Assembly: GCA_022702545.1 (NCBI GenBank)
Contig: JAHRBC010000006.1
Span: forward strand, 2,666,001 to 2,730,000
Direction: 5' to 3'
From: Phycomyces nitens
Taxonomy: Eukaryota; Mucoromycota; Mucoromycetes; Mucorales; Phycomycetaceae
Length of the DNA: 64,000 bases
Of this stretch, positions 37,865 through 50,643 are shown piece by piece. Positions within the stretch are counted from its first letter, which is position 1, and each line of letters starts with the position of its first letter. The notes below the pieces were generated by a model, which was given only the letters and a program-made list of their open reading frames with translations, was not told the origin of the DNA and made no database searches. A program made the translations under genes and the position numbers.

Positions 37865-40800
37865 CTACTCCAAGAGAAAACTATCAAGCAAGAGCTTTTG
37901 CTGCAAGGCACCAGATATCACCAACTCGGGAGAGTAAAGCGAGAAACCCAACTTACTCAACCCAGGATCCTTATCCTCGGAGATCACAATCACATCATCA
38001 TTCTCTAGTGGTTTACGCAAGACCACTCTTCCACCGGCCGTTTCGACAACTTGCTTGAGCGAATCCTTTTGTTTTGGCGGAAGGTAGATGGTCAATCCAT
38101 TTAGCCAACCCTTTTCGTCAGCGAAAATACGCTCTCTTGAGATATTCAGGCTTTCCTCAAGATTGAATCGATATTTCTTTTCTGCTGGTTTATCAGAAAT
38201 TAAATAGTCCTTTTCATCTTTCCATTCATGGTGTTCGATCGAGTCCCTGACCCAATCGAGTCTGACAATTTGGAGACCAAGATTAATTGCACAGAGAAAT
38301 TTTGGGGTTCTGAGGATTCGATCTTCAATTACAAGGTGAGTAGCGTTGGTTATCGAATTGGATATCTGAGCGCCCAAGGCACGTAAAACCTAGAATCAAT
38401 AATTCCGTGGATGTAAGTAAAAGGTACACAGCCGTAGTTGGAAATGGTGCTCTCAAACAAAAACTTCTTTCTTTTTTTTTCCTGCTCTCTTTTCTTAATG
38501 ATCCAAGAACTTCTAGATTCCATATTTACAGCCAAGGGTAGGAAAATAAATGCAATTCTCCAAGCTGTTTTCCATTAGCTTTTTACCGTGGTTGTATGGA
38601 CGAAAGACATGGCTAATATGCCTTTAAGGTTTCTTGACAGTTTTGCAAGAATTGGGGGTGTAGTGTATAAAATAAACCGAGTTAAACGGTTCCTTTTGAT
38701 TTTCTTTCCAAAAAGGCAAGATGAATTTCACTCTTGCTTGTTTTTTGGTTTTATACACAAAAAAACAAGTGATCAAGATGACGATAGTTTTGCTTGAGAG
38801 CACCTCAACAGGACTTCTTTGCCCACCAAACCCAAACTTCTTTTGGTTTTAAAGGAAATCCTACTTACCGTCTTTTCTTTGTCGGAAAGTACAACACATG
38901 TAGTTGCAATGCGATATGAATGAACTGCCTGTTTGCCCTTCTTCTTCTTTCCCTGGCTCCCTTGACCTCCCATTTCCACCTCTGCGTGAGGTCTTTTTTG
39001 GGTACTCAAAGGTGTCGAACCTTGCCTCTGTCTAGGCTTTCTTTGGGATGACTCTGAATAATTCTTGGTATTGCTTAGGCTGGTTGAATCAGTAGATTGT
39101 GTCTCTGAAATTTGGTGACTCCCTGAAAGTGAATAGGATATCTCGCGAGACAAAGTTTCCTGATGATGTTGATACGTAGATGAATTCAGAGAAGGTTGAG
39201 AGGACGCGGTAAAGATGTCTGGTAGAGGATCTTCTTTCCACCTAGAAATCTCATCAGGACACACAGGAATCTTTCCAACTTGTCTATCCATAATTTCTTT
39301 GCCGGGAAAATCAAGGTAGCGTTCATCATCTAATGGTTTAAATTCCCATTGTTGAAGACACTCTTCAAGCCAGATATGGTTAATAACGGTTATGTTGTAT
39401 TCCTTGGCCAGTTCATATTTTGCACTAGTGGTGCTGTATATACAGAAATAAGAAATGAGAAAAACAATATGGAGATGGTTTGATGGTGTGTCCAACTTAC
39501 CATGGCGAAATTAAATGTGTTGTAGAGTTTTGTACCAACTGAGGTTTGAATTGACCTCCTATCGAAAGAATCAAGACGGTAATATAGCTGCGTGCCTCCC
39601 CACGATAGCCGGTTATCGTAAAGACGCAATCCTGCATTCCTGGAATACCTCCCTTTGGGGTAGGGTAATCCAACAAAGAATTGAGAGGCGACTCGAATCT
39701 CTCTCGCCACAGTGTGTTTGTGGCCCACCAGAGACTGCCAATGATTTTCTCGTCTTGACATGCTCGTGAATACAGTGCTGTTCCTCTCCATCTCATAATT
39801 ACCACCTGAACAGTATTACTGTCATAGACTGATGCTACTTTAGCTCCTGCCTTTTCAAGGTAACTTGTCAATGTTTCCCGATTAGAACGAGAAAGTGGGA
39901 TGTCTTTGGCCAGATAGAATGTATAATCGGCCAGAAACTGGTCCTTGGGATTGTAATTGTTTGGAAGGTCTCTGGGATAAGGATAGAGCGTCTTTGGTTC
40001 TGGTTTTGTCTCTTCTGGCTTCTCCTGTTCAGCATCAGCATCAGCATCAGCATCAGCTTCAGCTTCAGCTTCAGCATCAGGAGTTTTGTTTTTGTTAATA
40101 CAAGAGAGCATATGTGGAGGGTCTGGGAATCTAAATGAATCCTTGTATGAAAAAAAAAAACGATATGTTAAACGCATTGTACTAACAATCATCCATGATT
40201 ATCCTTACTTCACGGAAATGGCGACGATATTCGACACACGCATTAAACCAATCTGGCATTACAACATTGATATCATGATGCCTAATTGCCTCGTCATACT
40301 TGTCCTATTTGTTTTTTATATATCAATAAACGTTGTCTCCATGGACGAAATATCTTACACCCTGGGGTTTGACTACCACTAAATGGGTGACATCCTTTGA
40401 TAGATCAAGTCTATATTGACCACCAAAGATATTGACTCCACCAAACATCAGGTCTCTATCCATTGCTGGTAACTAAAAGACAATCTTAATACCTCTTTTG
40501 AGCCTCACGAGTCTATAATACTTACCCCAGAAGTGGATATTACCACACCCGAAAAGAATTTCTCTGGATTGGGTGAAAAATAAATTGGACTATGATAAAC
40601 AAAAAAGAAAAGAAAAAGAAAGATAAATGGTCAAGCCCATCCATATGAGGAAATAACTAGACATACTCTTGCACAAATCCGCCTTTTATTGATGCTGACA
40701 CCCATTCTGGCTATGGGATCATTAGCCACTTGAGATCCTCGGGACTTGCACACTTACTGTTACAATTGCACTGGCCGTTTGTTCATTCTGCAGGAATCGC

Positions 40801-41033
40801 GTAGTGATTATGTGGGTTGGAGTGTTGTTTTTTGCAGGAACTGCGCCATGGGTTGATAACTGTATCTCCAACTATAGAATGCACAGATTGGCACATTAAA
40901 CGACATTGATCACAGGTTGATGCTGTGCATGCAATTATGATGTTACATTAATCCGTGTTCGAGAACTCATTGACTTGTCGACCTGGTAAACGATCTCTTC
41001 AAACAACTTTGGTGAATCCGATGTTTGTGACAT
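37865..41033 (-). CDS. RTT107: Multi-BRCT DNA-damage scaffold, RTT107/BRC1/PTIP family
   Basis: Proteins of this family use several BRCT repeats to bind phosphorylated histone H2A and repair factors at damaged replication forks. Ten exons are read: 40983-41033, 40758-40871, 40667-40710, 40526-40589, 40359-40472, 40209-40304, 39501-40141, 38869-39433, 38428-38493 and 37865-38389, giving 759 residues. The N-terminal BRCT pair shows THIITTRFL, PEWVSASIKGGFVQ, FFSGVVISTSGL, MFGGVNIFGGQYR, DVTHLVV and VVMPDWFNACVEYR. A middle pair ends TTHLISP then VINHIWLEECLQQWEF. A Ser-rich basic linker precedes a C-terminal pair (VLRALGAQI ... ATHLVIEDRI ... IVRLDWVRDSIEH). This matches the six-BRCT layout. 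The intron 1 donor (GTCGAC) and the junction around the 66-nt exon 9 are the least certain points. A Glu/Asp-Ala repeat lies after the first pair. Confidence 0.88.
40034..40078. repeat. In-frame GCATCA/GCTTCA repeat coding for (Asp/Glu-Ala)n
   Basis: A hexanucleotide repeat inside the RTT107-like coding sequence encodes AEAEAEADADADADAE. It is likely length-variable between strains and forms an acidic linker. Confidence 0.8.
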
Positions 41034-43417
41034 GATGATCTGGTACGATTTCAATAAATTTAAGAAAAAGAAGAAGAAGAAGAAGAAGACGAGGAAGAAG
41101 AAAAGGGCAATCTTTGGAGATTAGAAATATAACAAGTATAATTATTTGCAGTGAAGCAAATACCAAGACGCTTTCACTGTCATAAATAGGTCACATGAAT
41201 CAATTTGAATTATTTCAGGGCAAGCCTTTTGACAGATATGAGAGAATGATGAGTAAAAATATATACATGGACATATGGCCAATAGTTAATAATTTCAAGT
41301 TTTATACTAACATTGTTGCCTTTAACTAATATTACCTTTTTATGTATTTATCTTATTGTCGTTTATATGGATCATTAGCATATGGGTTGATGGACCAAAC
41401 AAAGAGTTGGAGTGGCTTGTCTATCATACTTTTTTTATGATCAATTGAAAATCATAAAGGTTATAAAAAATATAAAGGTTGGATCATTGTCAAAAATAAC
41501 AGACTATTTATGATTGAATATTCCTCCCCACATTATGGTGAGTGCTACCATTATTCAAAAGCGTACAATATTCAATAAAAGGCATAAATGCTACTCGAGT
41601 CCTTTAGGTTTAATGATCTCTAAAGCTTGTAAATATATATGATATTAATGTATCAATTCTGGAAATAAACAAACTGGGTATCTAGATATTCATTAATATT
41701 CAATCTAATTGTACGAATAATCTGGACAACAGCGTGCAAGAATACAGAAAAAAAGAGGCATAAATGGCCTCGGGTACAAATAAACCTGTGTATCAATAGG
41801 TGCATTACAGGGTAAAAAAAGATTGTGAGTGTTATTTATTAAACAAATAATAGCATGGCAAGAGTCTATAGACCATTATTACATCTTATTTGTGGCCATT
41901 TATTGCTGCGGCAGTGTATATATATATAAAAGTGTACTGGTGTAGCTAGTCCTAAAATACCAGAGCTGATGTCTCGTAGAAATGTAGTTTCTACAGTGTG
42001 ATTAACCTGAGTTTTGAATTCCAAGTATATCTCATGTCTTTCTTTAGCTGTAGATATTCCATAGACACTTGTATAAATATTCACATTTTGTACAATATGA
42101 TGTTACATTGGAGACATTCCATCAATGTCTGGGTATACATACTTGCACATATGGACCCCATGAAATATCTACAGAATCTCTCATTTTTTTAAAAATAAAA
42201 TATGTGCACCTGTTGAGCTGCCTGTACTTGTCCCACAATGAGTTTTGCAAGATATTCTTCTCGCCAAAATAATGGAATCTTGCAATTAGACCTTTCTGTG
42301 CCAACAGCTGGCCAGCCCCAAAAAGCTCATTCACATTCAATCACATTCTATTCTACATGTTTAAAACCATTACAGAAACTAGTAGATTCTAATTGCCAAT
42401 CATTACATGCATAATCTACATTTACCCAACAAGGTATACCAGACTAATCCCCCAAAACAATCAAACAATGTGCATCAACATTGAAGAACAAATCAATAGA
42501 TGCAAGCCCATTTTAATCTTGGTTAGTACAAAAAAGGGTCTGTAATATTGAAAACAATATACCTGTTCATATGCCTCTGACCAATTAAATACTAGCAAAT
42601 AAATTCAGTAACCTTGTCATGGCTCAAAGGACACAAAGGACACAATGGACACAATAGATACAATGGATACAATAGATATAGCCACCATTATCCCATTATC
42701 AATTTATCAACTAGGATGTCTCTGGTAAACAAAGAGGTCAAATTTAATTAGTTGATGCTTTAAAATAAACGCTAAAATTGCTTTTTTTCTTTTTCAATTT
42801 AATCCTAATAAATAACAATACACATAATAATAAAATCAATATAATCAAAAATAAAATATATGCCATCAAAGCCATATACTTACAATCTAATGTAGCTATA
42901 CAAACTTGAATACATGGCATGGTCTCTATCTGTTATAAGTAACTCGTTGACGATAAGGTATCCTCATATCAACAATTTGTTGGGATATAACCAAAGTTTA
43001 CAAACTTAAAGTTTTAAAGGGGTCTCTTGTAATATGTACATATACCACATCTTGAACAACATGAACACTCTAGACACGTGTATAAATGCAAAATGGTTGG
43101 CAAAAAGTAGACGGATATCTTGAATAAATACAAAAAGAGAACCATCTGTTGTTAAAATATCTCAACAATTGAACATATTCCTATCTTTGTATTGTACTTG
43201 ATCAAAAACAGTTATATGGACAGGGTATTACTTTATCCATTTTTGTACAATAATCAATAATCAATATCCAATGGATATATATATATCTTAATATATATAT
43301 ATATAATGGCTTGTAAGAGGGGTATATAACTGGAATTTGTCTTTAGATATTTGCATAACTATGCCTAACAGTGCTTGGAATTGGTGGGGGTTTTTTTTGG
43401 CACTGAATTGATGGCTA
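41034..43417. other. Gene-free region, 2.4 kb
   Basis: AT-rich spacer with an (AAG)n run near 41065-41100, next to the RTT107 start. Several short frames near 41866-42340 have no recognisable domain. Nothing else supportable was seen. Confidence 0.55.
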
Positions 43418-44377
43418 TCAATTAGTGTATATTTTATTGAAATATTCTTCTAGTTTGTCTTCCACTTTCTTTTCGGGCCAGTTGAAATGCTTTGCCATTT
43501 CCATAACCATCTTGACGCGTGATTCGTACTGGAGCAGCTTTGACCGGTCTTCTCTTTCGTCTTCGTTTTGGTGCAAGGAACCAAGATTTGGACTCTGGAA
43601 GCCCTTGGGGATCCCTCGGACAGCTTGGGAAGGTTTCTTTGGATTCTTTGATTCTTCTGTAGATTGGGTGTACGATAGATCCCTTTTTTTACCCCGTGCT
43701 GTGTCGGAACCCAAAAGAGAAAGGGAATCAGAGTCAGAGGAAGTTGTACCAAGATCTTCATCAGAGCCTCCATCAGAACTATCTTCATTCTCGAGTTCAT
43801 TGTTGTCTTTGAGGAGCGTGGATCCGCTGTTGCCAAGGTCAAGTGGTGTCTTTGGAACCCTCAATTCAATGGCCTCTTTCATTCTAAAGAATTGTGGGCA
43901 TATTTTGTTCAGCCTTCCTAGATGTGCAAAGCGATAATATTAAAAGCCTTGTACAAAAAATTCACATTTTGACGACTTACTCTCAGTATCTTCCCTTTTA
44001 TCACTAGAGCTCTGATCAGCATAGACATCCTTATCATTCTGCTCCCATCTGTAATACGCTTTACCATACTGCTTTAATAAATTGTTTAGCCTTGTCTTAA
44101 TTTGTGGCATTGTTCTTTGGACCCCTTGCTCCTGGAAATATAGACTGCATTTGTGGAGAAGGACGGTTTTGGACACTTTAAATGTTTCTCCATTCCTTTT
44201 GCGGCCAAGGTACTTTTCCAGATTACGTCCATCATTTTTCAACATAAAGTACTGGAGTCTTTCTATAGGCGACAACCCATCCTTGCCACCATCTTTTTTT
44301 GTCCATGATTTATAGATGTTTGTGCACTTTTGAGGGTTCTCAGAGACAGGGCCAATGTCATTATTAGTGCTGGACAT
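43418..44377 (-). CDS. Unknown protein with Myb/SANT-like (trihelix-type) region
   Basis: Exons 43981-44377 and 43418-43917 give 298 residues. The start at 44377 (MSSTNNDIGP) is chosen; an in-frame ATG at 44395 would add six residues. Residues about 30-110 (SPIERLQYFMLKNDGRNL ... TFKVSKTVLLHKCSLYF ... QIKTRLNNLLKQYGKAYY) look like the helical Myb/SANT-like DNA-binding region seen in trihelix and transposase-associated proteins. The middle is Ser/Asp/Glu-rich (NEDSSDGGSDEDLGTT). The C-terminus is helical and charged (FNWPEKKVEDKLEEYF). The single intron (43918-43980) has GT-AG ends and restores the frame. I do not recognise a named family. A DNA-binding role is inference, and it could be a domesticated transposon accessory protein. 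Confidence 0.65.
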
Positions 44378-45141
44378 GATTTGTTCAAATGGCAAGAATT
44401 TATAAAAAAAAACAAAAAGAAGGTGGAAAGAGATGGAATAGCTTAAAGAAACCCGCTTAATTGTCTTATAAACAACTTTGTGTCTACATCACTTTATTTA
44501 GACTACGAACGAATTGTGGCACTTTTGTTCTTTTATAAATTTTGGGACGGTCAGACGTAAGCCAATATTATTGGTCGAATCAAATAGTTGTACTTTTTCG
44601 AATATTTATATCTCATCTCACCCTCCCTCCCTTTATTATTTTTATGGGACACCAGGCGAATATTACACATTAAAAGTCCGTCATACTGACATTTTTTTTT
44701 GTTTTTGTTTTTTGTTCATCATGCACATTCTAACCCTCGGATCCCATTCAGCAAAAGGAATCCTAGTCAATTAGGACATTTGTGAATTACCAGACAAACT
44801 ATGTTTGGAACAGGGCAAAAAGTGTTTGGTGATTCCAGAGATTCCGCATTTAAACAAAGAAAGAACAATTTTATGAGTATAGAGGGCAAGATGTGTAAAA
44901 AGTTTGGTGTCCATGGAAACAATAAAATATTCAGGGCTATAAAGAGAAACTAAAAGCGAGTGTCTGAAGTTTGGGCTCTATTTTCAAAAAGATCTTATTT
45001 ATGTGCAAATCTGACTAGACAGTGCAGATGGGTCTAATAATGATAAACTGAAAACATGGATACCGATATATTCAAGAGGGTTCTTGGACAATAGTTTTTT
45101 CTTTTTTTTTTTCTGGATAATTATGCACCAAACGACACACT
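44378..45141. other. Intergenic region
   Basis: AT-rich DNA upstream of the Myb/SANT-like gene. One frame at 44514-44774 (+) has no recognisable domain and was not accepted. Confidence 0.5.
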
Positions 45142-45348
45142 ATGAATATTGTCCTAAACCTTGACATTTATGATCCAGACAAATGGAATATTGATGTTGA
45201 AATAAATGAAATAGAAATAATGGTTGGCTTTAACCGCTTTTTGCAATCTCACAAGGGGTTTCTAAAAGTTGTTTATTTACGCCAAGACATGTCCTATAAC
45301 TCTGGTACACACTCCAAAGTCCAAGAGTCTAGATGGCTTGCTCTGTAG
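45142..45348 (+). pseudogene. Possible hAT/ZMYM1-like transposon fragment
   Basis: A 68-residue frame reads LNLDIYDPDKWNIDVE, then EIEIMVGFNRFLQ, then SKVQESRWLAL. The spacing of D-x-DP-x-W, a (E/D)I(D/E)xLV block and a terminal RxWL block resembles the N-terminal TTF-zinc-finger entry region of hAT/ZMYM1-type transposases. The zinc-binding cysteines and the catalytic domain are absent. The resemblance is by eye only. It could also be a small unrelated gene. Confidence 0.3.
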
Positions 45349-45678
45349 TATGTCTTTACATTTTATAACAAAAATCTAAATCTTTATTCTGAACATTAAA
45401 CCACAGGAATAAGAACAAATCTCCTTGACAATAGTACTGTTGTGTTCCAACTGTATATTAGAGTACAAGAATCATTCTTTTCTCTTTCTTTTTTCTAAAT
45501 ATGCTATTAAATGTTCAGTATAGTACAAACAGACCTTTGGCGTGAATATTATTATTATTATTACTAGTATTATGTATTGAAAATATAATGTTATACTTTA
45601 TTAATAATAACAATAAAAAAAGCCCTAATAAAGCTGCTGTTATTTTACCAGAAAACAAATATGAGCCAAATTGCAAAG

Positions 45679-48600
45679 TTAGAAAGGTGCATAGCCACCA
45701 GGAGGAGCCCTGATGGTCTTTAGCTTTGCATCGTTCTCAGCCCAGATAGACCACTGGAGATCATCAAATAGAGTCTTGCGCAACTCCCATGCCTTTTGGA
45801 GGTTCTTGACAGTGTCGGGAGCTACACTAGATTCCGACACAAAGGTCTGAACAGCCTTGAGAGCATTGCCAAATCTACCAGCCAGACGCTCCTTCTTGAC
45901 CTTGATGAGAAGAGAGGTGATGTCAGAATTACTGTCATCAGTGGCCAACTGGTTCAATTCTTTAAGACTTGTTTCAAATTCAGAATCCTGGTCCTTGCTC
46001 TCTGTCACTGCAGCCCATGCAGCCGTCTTGTTCTTTAAGGCCTTGATCACCTGGGCCTTTTTCTTCTCGTTCTCCTTGCGTTTCTCCTTTGCCTCGTCAG
46101 TCTCCTCTTGGGGTTTCTGGCGGCCAAAGAAAGCAAACAGTTCATTCTGGTCAATCTGTTCAAGGATACTGTCGGCAAGGTTGGAAATCTCCTTGGCTTG
46201 GTCCTGGGTCAACTTTGAAGGCGCGGCCATGATGCTCTCATTACGTCCACCAGCCACGGTCCAGATAGCCTCGATCTTTTGTTCGTTCAGACCAATGCTC
46301 TTTCCATGGTTGTCTTCCAGGTGAGTCAATACGGACTTGAAGGCATCAGATCCAGAGCTCAATTTCTTCAAGTAGGAGATTTGAAGATCACGGATGGCTT
46401 CTTCTAAATTCTGCTTGAGCTTCTCATCATCGACCTTGTCAGCCTTGTCCTCCTTCTTCTTTGTCTCTGTTATTATGGGAGGAACAGGGTATACGGCAGA
46501 GTATTGGCCGCCATCAACTCGATTGGCAGTAAAAGCGAGCTTTCCAACCAGAGCGTCACCGTGCTTGGCTTCCTTGGGAAGCTCGCCAAGAGGTGCCGAT
46601 ACATACAAGGCCTTTGTATCCTTTCGTTCCAAAGATACCTTGGAACAAGTAGATTTATCTGATCTATAGACATCTGCCATTGACTTGTGGATATTAAAGT
46701 TGACTGCCTTTAGATCAAGGTCAACCTCGCACACAGTGTTCTTGAGCTTCTCCAATACATCCTGCTCCTCGGTCATCAACTGGAGACGAATGGTATACTC
46801 GCCCTTGTTCTCGAGCTTGATCGATTGGTCAAACACATCCAGGTATCCAATCACCTTGCAATTGGCATCGTACACGATACCAAATACACCAGCCAAATAA
46901 TGTTCGTAGAGTTGGTACATCACAGTAGGGAAACGGACAAGAATTGTGTTTGTAGCATCCACCTTGAGCTTGTAGGTCAGTTCAAGGGCGTATAAAAGAG
47001 TCTTGTCAGGCATCATGTTGCGGTCGGCAGAGAGAGGTGCAATTTCAGCCTCGGATGGGCGAATGTATTTGCGCAACTTGTTAAACGACACATTAATGTC
47101 GACCTTGTCTTCTTTGCGAATAGGGGCCGCAACGTCCAGACGGGTGACTTGAGGGTCAAAGTAGACTACTCCATTGCCATTTGCCAGGTTTCCGGCCAAC
47201 TGGACACCATGGAATTCAAGATTAAGATCAACAGAATGCTTTCCGAGAGCAGACCAGAACTGGGCCAAGCAGACCTCGAGGTTCAATCCTCCACGAACAG
47301 CAAAGCGCTTGGTAATCACTTCTTCTTCAGAATCAGAGCTACTGTAAGTACCCGAACCAAGCATAAACGAATAGGTCTGCTTGTTCTTTTGGCTCTTCTT
47401 GGGAATAAGCTGGAGCAAATGGAGCATGAAGCGTGCAGGAACAGTGTTTACAGGAGACTTTGATCGAATTGTCAATTGGCAGTAAGCAGCGCCCTCGGGA
47501 ACATGAACAAAGTTTCTGACAATGTCTCCTGGACCGAATGAGATGTTCTTGTATTCCAATGAGCCACGAGAAGTAAGGACCGGCTTTACCACATAGACAG
47601 GCACACGGAAGACAGGTCCACGGTCAGGGGCAGTTGTGTCGTAGCCAAGCACTTCACCGAAATGGAACTCGTTTTCCTTGAGAGCCAAAGGATCAACCTT
47701 TACCTGGAAAGAGTTTCCGCCAGAGTGAAGATAGAGATAGTCAGGGGCACTGATCCATGGCTCGGTCGCAATAAGAGCAATGCGTGCTTCATAGTTGAAT
47801 TTAGCCCGGTTGTACTTTGGATCCTCGGCGTCACGTTCGGCCATAAAGGTAGGCTTGACAGTGACAGGCAGATACTGTACTTGGGTGGTCTCCTCTCGTT
47901 CTCTAAGGTAGATACCTCTTTGAGGACCTCTCTTGGACACAGTGATTTCAAATGCAATGTCTTGGTCATCGCGGGTCCTGTAGGTATCGAGATACTCCCA
48001 TGCCTTTTCTACTTGGAAGAATCCAACATTAAGAGGATCCTTGACATCCTTGGCAGACTGGACAACAGCAGCCTTGACGCGGTAAGGAGAATATTCGCGG
48101 TTTTCAGCCTTGAGACCCGAGACAAGCAAAGACACACAGCCACATGCATTGGGGCTTGACATACTGGTGCCATTCTTGAGATCGAGTTTATGGAGTCCGT
48201 AAACCGGGACACTGGTGATTGCACTTCCTGGTGCATAGACATCCACACCATTGTAGCCATCTGTACAAGGTCCACGAGAGGACCAGGTATAGGGCTGCTC
48301 AGTCATGGACTCCAATAGGGCATACTCTGCCTGCATCTGAGAATGTTTTACATAGGCACCAACTGTGATGAAGCTCGAATGCATACCGGCGGGCGCGCCG
48401 ATCGAACTGTAACACGGACCGTCATTACCAGCGCTGGTGACAAAGATGCAGCCAGACTTGGCAATCGCCTCTTCCGCCAAGAGCTTAATGAAATGGCCAT
48501 CGGTAGGCGATGCACTAGACTCGCCATAGGACATGTTTGCAAGATCCACCTTGTTGATGGCCAGATGAAGAGCAGCTCTGGTAAGTCCAGGTCCGGTTTC

Positions 48601-50124
48601 CATGGATCCAAGACGGGCATCTCCGATACGAAGGGAGACGATTTGTGCGCCAGGAGCAACCTAGTAAATGTTATCAAATTGCCACTCGGTTTGACATGAA
48701 TTGGACTTCTTTTAGGATACATACACCATTTAAAGCCGGTTCTTCGGGGAAGTTTGCGGCCGTGATGCCAGCGACGTGGGTTCCATGACTGCCAGCAAGT
48801 GTAACGATGCTGAAAAGAAAAAGAAAAAAAAAGATGTCAGATGGGCTTTACGGTTCTCGAATCGTCTCCATACCTCAGCAGGTTTCCCTCCTCATAAATA
48901 TTGACGGAGAAGTTGAGGAGATCAGTTTCACCAAATGTATGGTACTTGAATTCTTTGCGGTAGTCTGTCAGGCATGGCTGGCCTGAATGAAGAAAAAATA
49001 GCTTAAAATGGTATTTTCCTTAAATGGAAACCTTATCCATGTATGGACAGTCAAACCCTCCCTCCCCCCTCACTCTCTCTCACTCTCTCACTCTCACTCT
49101 CACTCTCACTCTCGCTCTATCTCTCTATCTGTGTGTGTGTGTCTTTATAGCAGGTCTCTTCTTTTGTCTCTCTCTCTATCCTTGCCGTTACCTCTCAGAT
49201 CACCAGATTCTTCGAGGTCGATCACGGCCCTCCAGTTCTGACCATCATTGAAAACCACACAGTCGAGGATCACACCGGGATCTTCGTAATTGTCCTTTAG
49301 TCCCTTGAGAACCTCGACACGGGTCTCCAAGTCAGCAAGTTCAGCTGCAACAGCTGAGTCACTGGTCAGCTTGGATGAGTTTTGTTTGGTAAATGAGCAG
49401 ACTCGAGCCTTTGCTTCATCCACAAGGTGGAGGTGTCGTGCATCAAATGCCTTGGAACGCTCCTTGATAGGTAGATTTGACGTTTAGACTCGATGCCAAA
49501 ACCAAGCATTACAACCTACTTTCTTTAGACGGTTGATCAGCTCGGTTGGAAACAGTTCGTAGGCTGGCTTTACACCGACATGGTATTCGCCAGAGGGACA
49601 TTTCCAAGTAGGATCAATGATGAGTTTCTTTCCACTCAATCCCTGGACAAACGTCAACTTGTCGCCATCTTCCTCAGTCTGGGCCTTGACAATAGACGAG
49701 GTGTTTACGTCGCCTGACCAATAGATGTGGTTGGTTATTGGTTGTAAAGGATGCAATGGGTCGATTGATATGGTATACCTCCTCCAGTGCAATCGACGAT
49801 ATCAATGATCTTTGGCTTTCCGTCGGTTGTAACCTAGGGAGAGGAGGGAGGATTTTTTTGGAATGTGAGTTACTGCGGGCTAGATCAATCGATCAATCAA
49901 GAGTAAGCTTACCTGCATGCCTGCGGCCCCAGGATCGACACCTAGGATACAAGTTAGAAGACTGTATGAAAACTAGGAAAGTTACCTGTGTCGAGGATAG
50001 CAATCACTGTGTTGCGACCATCGTAGTTGGGGTACTTTTTGATGAATGAGGCTGCTTGGGTCTCCTGCTTTGGCATGAGGCCATTGACAGGGTATTCCTG
50101 AATGTATTTGGAGATTGAGCTCAT
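45679..50124 (-). CDS. TPP2: Tripeptidyl-peptidase II (giant cytosolic subtilisin-like protease)
   Basis: TPP2 removes tripeptides from peptide N-termini downstream of the proteasome and forms very large cytosolic complexes. Eight exons are read: 49986-50124, 49913-49941 (29 nt), 49779-49833, 49520-49713, 49192-49462, 48874-48982, 48725-48809 and 45679-48660, giving 1287 residues, the normal size. The start is [19 protein letters not shown]. Subtilase residues are the catalytic Asp ([14 protein letters not shown]), the catalytic His ([10 protein letters not shown]), the oxyanion Asn ([11 protein letters not shown]) and the catalytic Ser ([12 protein letters not shown]). A long insert between Asp and His, and the large beta and helical C-terminal parts, are typical of TPP2 and absent from secreted subtilisins. 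There is no signal peptide. It shares a 519-bp upstream region with the divergent SDR gene. Confidence 0.96.
49077..49113. repeat. (CT)n microsatellite in TPP2 intron 5
   Basis: Polypyrimidine run on the plus strand (polypurine in the transcript) within the intron between exons 5 and 6. Confidence 0.8.
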
Positions 50125-50643
50125 GAGGTGAATCAAGGGAATAAGAAAAAGCAAGAAAGACAGGTACGTACGCGTGTAATATAGTTTCAATTGTCTATAG
50201 AGTTGGAGCTCCGATATTGCAGCCCCTTTAGTCCGGCACAGTCAGTAAAGAAAAGGGTTCAAGGCACCCGATATATCTCAAATTACCAAAGAGATTCCTG
50301 GGCTCTATTTCCATATATTTTTTAAAAAAATATTCATAGTTGGGAACCAGGCACATGCAATAAGAAACCCAAGAAGAAGAATGACTTTGGCTTGTCAAAT
50401 CACTGCTACCAAATTGCCTGTCTAGGTGACCATTTTGCCTACAAGAAGAATATATATATATATATTAAGGCGGAGCAGGCTCCCAAAAGGTCAATTAGAC
50501 ACTTTATGCGAACCATTTTTCACACACACACACACACACACTCGTTTAATTGTTATTGTTTTTGAACGTCATCATAAACAAATATACGATTTGTTTTTTA
50601 TTTGCGTAAGATTGACTCCTTGTTTCTCTTTTCTCTGTCAACC
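50125..50643. promoter_or_regulatory. Shared divergent upstream region of TPP2 and SDR genes
   Basis: 519 bp between two start codons in opposite directions. It contains (TA)n near 50450-50465 and a (CA)n run near 50522-50540. No specific factor site can be called. Confidence 0.4.
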
